A stretch of 10,000 nucleotides of DNA from Botryococcus braunii (lineage: Eukaryota; Chlorophyta; Trebouxiophyceae): the NCBI GenBank assembly GCA_002005505.1, contig KV908468.1, positions 62,501 to 72,500 of the forward strand, in the 5' to 3' direction. A model generated the notes under the pieces. It searched no databases. It was not told where the DNA came from and worked only from the letters and a program-made list of their open reading frames with translations. Positions 6,302 through 10,000 of the stretch are shown here, piece by piece (the first letter of the stretch is position 1; each line of letters begins with the position of its first letter). Position numbers and translations under genes: made by a program.

Positions 6302-6730
6302 ATCGAGTGATGTACCCTTTCCCATGTAAACAAATTTCCGACATTCCTAAAATCAAACTCCCGTATACCGGAAAGGACACGACAGGGCAGCCTCCCAAAC
6401 CACAGGAGGTTGAGCACTAGACGCCCCCCCCCCCCCCTTTCCCCAAACGCACAACAACGAAATAAAGCACATACTGGAAATATGGTTTTTGGCTTTAAAG
6501 TCATTCCAAGGTTTAAGAGTGTAGGTGTAGCTAGAAGCTGACCCAGCAAAGATAACAATTCCACAGTAGCACATGTATCGGTTCACATAAAAACGGTACA
6601 TCAAATCTCATATAGCACACATAGAGGCATACCTTACTTGATCTCTTCTATCTACCATGTGCAGTACATTACAGTCGCGCCTGTTTCAGGTTTCTAGAAA
6701 GGAAAAACTAAACTTGCCAATGTCTCCATA
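6302..6730. other. Unassigned, AT-richer region
   Basis: It contains a C14 run at 6424-6437 and no recognisable gene. The - strand frames 6564-6268 and 6604-6353 overlap in different registers and have no supporting motif. Confidence 0.4.
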
Positions 6731-7369
6731 ATGAAGTCCTCCCCATCACGAAGCAACACATGTGCTGTACAGCAGCATTGGCTTCATCACTACATCACTG
6801 CCCTACATATACAAGATGGACCTCCGGATGCGATGGACCCGAACATGTCAAGATTCCTTCCTTCTTATTCCCACCTTGACTCCCAGAAATCCCTCTGTAC
6901 TTTCACATTGCAGAGGCAGCGACGAAACAATTCTTTCCTGGTTGTAATATTTCCTTCCTATTCTTTCAAACACGGGCTCCTTGTAGTGATTTCCCTCCAA
7001 ATTCCCAATTTCCACAGGAAGTCGATACGTGCAGGTGCACAGCACATGCCCAGCACACATTCCTCAAATAGAACGCCCATGGAACAAACTCAACGGAGAA
7101 ACCCTGTTTGGAACATGGGCCTGCAGGAACCCTCTACAGAATCTGACTACCAGAGGAACCCACCACTGTCTCTAAATTGCGGTTCGCTCGACGTCTCTGC
7201 CACAACCGGTGCAGTGCTCTCTTCCTGCAGCCGGTCCGAGAGCGCTGTGCGTGCTTGCCTGTCCCCCAACCACAAGTGCATAGCATTTACCAGTCCAGGT
7301 CATCCACGCAAGAGACTGCTGGTCCTGAGAAACAAAAATTGTGTTGACAGCTTCAACTTGATGCCCTGA
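6731..7369 (+). CDS. Unrecognised 212-codon open frame
   Basis: This is the longest open frame not built from a simple repeat. It begins at ATG and ends with TGA at 7367-7369. An AATAAA occurs about 130 bases later (7501-7506), compatible with a 3' end. Predicted protein is rich in Ser, Asn, Arg and Pro, with a short hydrophobic patch (FLVVIFPSYSF) near residue 70 and no domain I recognise. The antisense strand also has open frames across 7060-6848 and 7480-7172. It may be a chance frame or an untranslated region. Confidence 0.2.
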   Translation: MKSSPSRSNTCAVQQHWLHHYITALHIQDGPPDAMDPNMSRFLPSYSHLDSQKSLCTFTLQRQRRNNSFLVVIFPSYSFKHGLLVVISLQIPNFHRKSIRAGAQHMPSTHSSNRTPMEQTQRRNPVWNMGLQEPSTESDYQRNPPLSLNCGSLDVSATTGAVLSSCSRSESAVRACLSPNHKCIAFTSPGHPRKRLLVLRNKNCVDSFNLMP

Positions 7370-7530
7370 TCTGCACTTCACATAAAACGACAGAAAAAAA
7401 GAAGGGGCAAAAAGGGGAAAACAATGGCGTACATGTGGCGCGGTAAGATTAAGCGTACACGAATCCAATCCATCCGGCATGACGAACTGTCAACTAAACA
7501 AATAAAACTCCATTAAGGGACCCCTGTCCT
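7370..7530. other. Spacer with an AATAAA signal on +
   Basis: A-rich segments and AATAAA at 7501-7506 could be the 3' end of a + strand transcript covering 6731-7369. I see no coding signal. Confidence 0.3.
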
Positions 7531-7540
7531 TACGAGGCAT

Positions 7541-7960
7541 GGGACATACGCCAGATAAGGGAGAAGCAAGGGATAAACCAAAGCATGAGAAGGCAACCCG
7601 TGGCTTCTGCCATCATGTATGACACATGGTTTCGGATAAGACGTGATATTCTTTCAAAGTAGGAGACAAGCACAGAAAAGAGAAGAGAAGAGGTGAGAAG
7701 AAATGAAAAGGAAAGGGTGAGGAAAGGAAGGGAAAGGAAAGGAATGGAGAGGAGAGGAGAGGAGAGGAGCAACATAGTAGATGGTACCTGAGACGCTGCA
7801 GGCGCTGCGCTCGGGGGAGGCTGCCACCTCTGGCTGGGGCCACTCCCACCAAAACCTCCGACGATCGAACCCTCACTTCCTCCTTCAGCTCCTGCATTCC
7901 TCCCTCCACAAATTCACACAGCATGTAGCATTCACAAATTTGGATTTTCGACATGCCTCC
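7541..7960 (-). CDS. Weak candidate two-exon gene on the - strand, product unknown
   Basis: On the - strand a frame beginning MSKIQICECYMLCEF (ATG near 7950) runs through ELKEEVRVRSSEVL to a donor CTCAG|GTACC at 7788/7787. The following stretch is a pyrimidine run of about 96 bases (7769-7674) ending at TTTGAAAG near 7657. Splicing there keeps the frame (AG|A gives Arg) and reads ISRLIRNHVSYMMAEATGC to a TAA near 7541. Donor, long pyrimidine tract, acceptor and phase fit together, but no family is recognised and the polypurine repeat could mimic a splice signal. Confidence 0.22.
7674..7769 (+). repeat. Polypurine tract of 96 bp
   Basis: Only four T bases (7694, 7704, 7718, 7745) interrupt an otherwise pure A/G strand. 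It ends in repeated GGAGA units. Long purine tracts of this type can form triplex (H-DNA), and on the - strand it would be a strong polypyrimidine tract. Confidence 0.92.
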
Positions 7961-7975
7961 CGAGGGGGGGGGCAA

Positions 7976-8179
7976 CGCACATCGTGCACAATGCTGCTAC
8001 ACTGGGCCCTTCCAGTATCTCCAACACTCATTAAATAGCAATAACGATATGAGAGGACAATCTAAAACCCATTGACATTAAGAGGGGCATGAGGACAGAT
8101 TGGCACAGCGGGGGCGAGCGCGTTGTAGTGGCGGGGCAAAACGAGTGTATGACAGCTGTGAGGCATGAGGCAGCAAATT
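7976..8179. other. Unassigned spacer before the inverted repeat
   Basis: No gene is visible. A + strand TGGCACAGCGGG at about 8101 resembles a Pol III A box but no B box follows. Confidence 0.35.
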
Positions 8180-8189
8180 GACTCATTAT

Positions 8190-8361
8190 GGGATGTCCAG
8201 AACGCTCCGCGTTTCGGACTTTTGCGAGCTACTCCAGCCTGAGGGATCCGTTTTACGTTTACCTCCCCTTGAAACTTTTGATAGTTCTCGCGGAAGGTTT
8301 TTTAGTTCTGCCTTTTGTGGGATTGGGTCAAAGTGCAAAAACACTTATTTGGCTCAAAAGC
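8190..8361 (+). mobile_element. Left arm of a large imperfect inverted repeat
   Basis: From GGGATGTCC (8190) to CTCAAAAGC this arm matches the reverse complement of 8780-8959 at an estimated 80% or more. It includes a shared core GGGATCCGTTTTACGTTTACC and AAACTTTTGATAGTTCTCGC. The two arms read as similar peptides (SLRDPFYVYLP.KLLIVLA) only because the DNA is shared. It is either a fold-back/MITE-like element or two opposed copies of a dispersed repeat. No transposase is present and no target-site duplication was found. Confidence 0.6.
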
Positions 8362-8607
8362 TGGCCTTTTTCACGCATTCTGCCTCTTGGACGACCCTGA
8401 AATGCCAAGGATCTTGGTTGTCATTCTTACCTGCTCCAATGTGCAGATGTTGTAGTCTCTCAGCGATTGACGTTTTTTAAATATGAATTTGCTGTTCGGC
8501 ATGCGTAGCTGAAGGGTCGCAACAATCTATTGGAAGGTAGCCAGAGTCTCATAATTCCAGTTTTCTTACTTATTAATATGTGTGTGTGTTAGTGTGTGTT
8601 TTTTTTT

Positions 8608-8641
<34 letters not shown>

Positions 8642-8779
8642 GCAAGCTTTGACTGGTTGCAGCACTTCATATCATAATACAGACTAGCTTTGGCTAATTG
8701 GAAGTGGGCTGTCGTCGGTTGGTTCACGTTGATGCAACACACCTAGAGGTTCCAAACTGAGCAGTTGGCAACAATGCTT
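8362..8779. other. Centre of the inverted repeat
   Basis: 418 bp between the arms, non-repetitive apart from the TG and poly-T tract at 8579-8640. No coding signal is seen. Confidence 0.5.
8579..8640. repeat. TG repeat followed by T10-C-T31
   Basis: A short TG repeat (8579-8598) runs into T10, C and T31 ending at 8640. On the - strand this is a poly(A) stretch lying 3' of the right inverted-repeat arm, compatible with the tail of a retroposed copy, though a simple expansion is also possible. Confidence 0.9.
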
Positions 8780-8959
8780 CTTTGGAGCAAAATGATTGCG
8801 TTTTAACACTTTGACCCAATCCTACCAAAGGCGGAACCAGAAAGATTTTCGCGAGAACTATCAAAAGTTTCCAGGGAAGGTAAACGTAAAACGGATCCCT
8901 AAGGCTGGAGCAGCTCGCCAAAGTCCGAAAATTTTCTCGCGGAGCGCATTGGACATCCC
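8780..8959 (-). mobile_element. Right arm of a large imperfect inverted repeat
   Basis: This is the reverse complement counterpart of 8190-8361, ending outward with GGACATCCC at 8951-8959. It carries an insertion of about eight bases (GAGAAAA region) near its outer end relative to the left arm. On the - strand a poly(A) tract (8640-8610) follows about 140 bp beyond its inner end. Confidence 0.6.
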
Positions 8960-9659
8960 GATCCCACTCATAGTCACCTCAAATCACCACCTGATAACAT
9001 CTGCCTCAGGTGAAACTTTGATGGCAAGAAGGCGAGGTGTTGGAATCCAACTGGCACAGACTTGGATTTCAGAGTTCAGACTCCTTTATGTGTGCTTAGC
9101 GGCACATGACGCCTTGAAGGCACAGATGATGCAATGACACTAAGGGGGTGAGGTAGATGCACAAAGATTGTGAGCCACAGGTCGCACTTTGTCATGCTCG
9201 AGGTAGGTTGGAAGGGAATGCGCAAAACAACGCTGTGCCATCTTACGTAAATGCAGAGCCTTCATAATAATGAGCAGGGATTTGGCAAAAGCAGAGTTAC
9301 CTCAAGGGACAGTGAAGCCAAGAAGGTGGCATCCTCCCCAGTAGCCTGTTCACAGCACTTGCACACTCAGCTGAAGAAAGAAGACGTTTCTTGTCCGGAC
9401 TTTAAAAACCAGTGATTGCATGCAGGTTGCATTTGGGCAACTTGGACTGCAACTTTGGGGGGATAATTGCAAACACGTTCCACTTGCAATCTGAGAGGCG
9501 TGACACTGTTCCCTGGCCCTGCAGTGGCCTCAACAAAACAAAAGAAAGGACTTCTTCCACATACATTGCATTCATCCAAGAGGTCAAAAGACAGCACAAA
9601 AGACATCAATCCCCTCGCCGTTCTCCCACCTGCCCCTAGTCAAAACAAGCAAACACAGC
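8960..9659. other. Unassigned region with scattered exon-like fragments
   Basis: No gene is recognised. On + the frame ending at 9137 (…TWISEFRLLYVCLAAHDALKAQMMQ) and on - short stretches at about 9600-9410 and 9345-9300 (the latter ending in GAG|GTAACT) look mildly exon-like. They cannot be chained with consistent phase and boundaries. Confidence 0.3.
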
Positions 9660-9713
9660 ACGCGCTCGTGCACACACGTGCTTCCGCCAACGCAGGCATG
9701 CACACACGCGCGT

Positions 9714-9763
9714 GCACACACACACACACAACACACACACAACACACACACACACACACACAC

Positions 9764-9801
<38 letters not shown>

Positions 9802-9826
9802 ACACACACCGATACACAGACACACA

Positions 9827-9829
<3 letters not shown>
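9714..9829. repeat. CA microsatellite with periodic interruptions
   Basis: CA-rich tract with AACA interruptions near 9730-9765 and a CCAC break near 9800. It is followed directly by a GA repeat. Confidence 0.96.
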
Positions 9830-9908
<79 letters not shown>

Positions 9909-10000
9909 TACACACACACACACGAGAGAGAGAGAGAGAGGGGGAGGAGAGAGAGAGAGAGAGGGGGAGAGAGGGGAGAGAGAGAGAGAAGAGAGAGAGA
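9830..10000. repeat. GA microsatellite, continuing to window end
   Basis: A GA/AG repeat from 9830, broken by one CA block at 9910-9923 and by several GGGG variants after 9940. It reaches the end of the window. Ser-Leu and Cys-Val open frames on the - strand here are artefacts of the repeat. Confidence 0.97.

Noticed and set aside
8101..8160. A-box-like TGGCACAGCGGG as a third tRNA-like element
   Set aside because: No B box follows at a suitable distance and no tRNA arms can be drawn.
8188..8921. Two open frames on opposite strands with similar peptides, suggesting a duplicated gene
   Set aside because: The similarity is explained by the inverted DNA repeat. The frames also contain an indel between arms and no known domain.
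9584..9923. Ser-Leu and Cys-Val open frames of 93-111 codons
   Set aside because: They are pure products of the GA and CA microsatellites.

Overview
This is eukaryotic nuclear DNA, rich in introns and repeats. The clearest evidence is a protein-coding gene on the + strand that only reads through if three spliceosomal introns are removed. The boundaries are GT...AG and all three junctions keep the reading frame. The rest is dominated by CA, GA, poly-C and poly-T microsatellites and by many unrelated minisatellites. No bacterial features (operons, Shine-Dalgarno sites, insertion sequences, CRISPR) are visible. An algal or other protist genome is a reasonable inference from the type of gene and the base composition, but I cannot name the organism.

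Bases 1-2483 hold the 3' part of a sterol 24-C-methyltransferase (SMT/ERG6 family) gene, in four exon segments at about 1-20, 313-416, 1547-1694 and 2121-2483. They encode the C-terminal sterol methyltransferase domain followed by an unusual tail of about 100 residues rich in Ala, Pro, Ser and Lys. The catalytic SAM-binding half lies upstream of the window. The two longer introns carry long CA repeats on the sense strand, and the second also carries about ten degenerate copies of a 60-bp unit.

Bases 2484-4860 contain no gene I can recognise. They hold a 51-bp repeat array inside an open frame, a degenerate tRNA-like segment on the - strand with a T5 run after it, G-rich tracts, a 36-bp array, paired 22-, 23- and 27-bp repeats and a strictly periodic 22-bp array.

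Bases 4860-8180 contain a 178-bp tandem duplication, a 57-bp duplicated hairpin unit and several weak exon candidates. The best of these are + strand 5749-5925 with 6158-6301, and - strand 7960-7788 with 7656-7541 separated by a polypyrimidine-rich putative intron. There is also one unrecognised 212-codon open frame at 6731-7369.

Bases 8180-8960 form a large imperfect inverted repeat, with arms of about 170-180 bp around a 418-bp centre that contains T10-C-T31. This looks like two opposed copies of a dispersed element or a fold-back element. Bases 9000-9650 are unassigned, and 9714-10000 is a compound CA/GA microsatellite running off the window end.

Only the SMT gene can be given a function. 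The window shows no pathway partner for it and no convincing novel multi-gene system.
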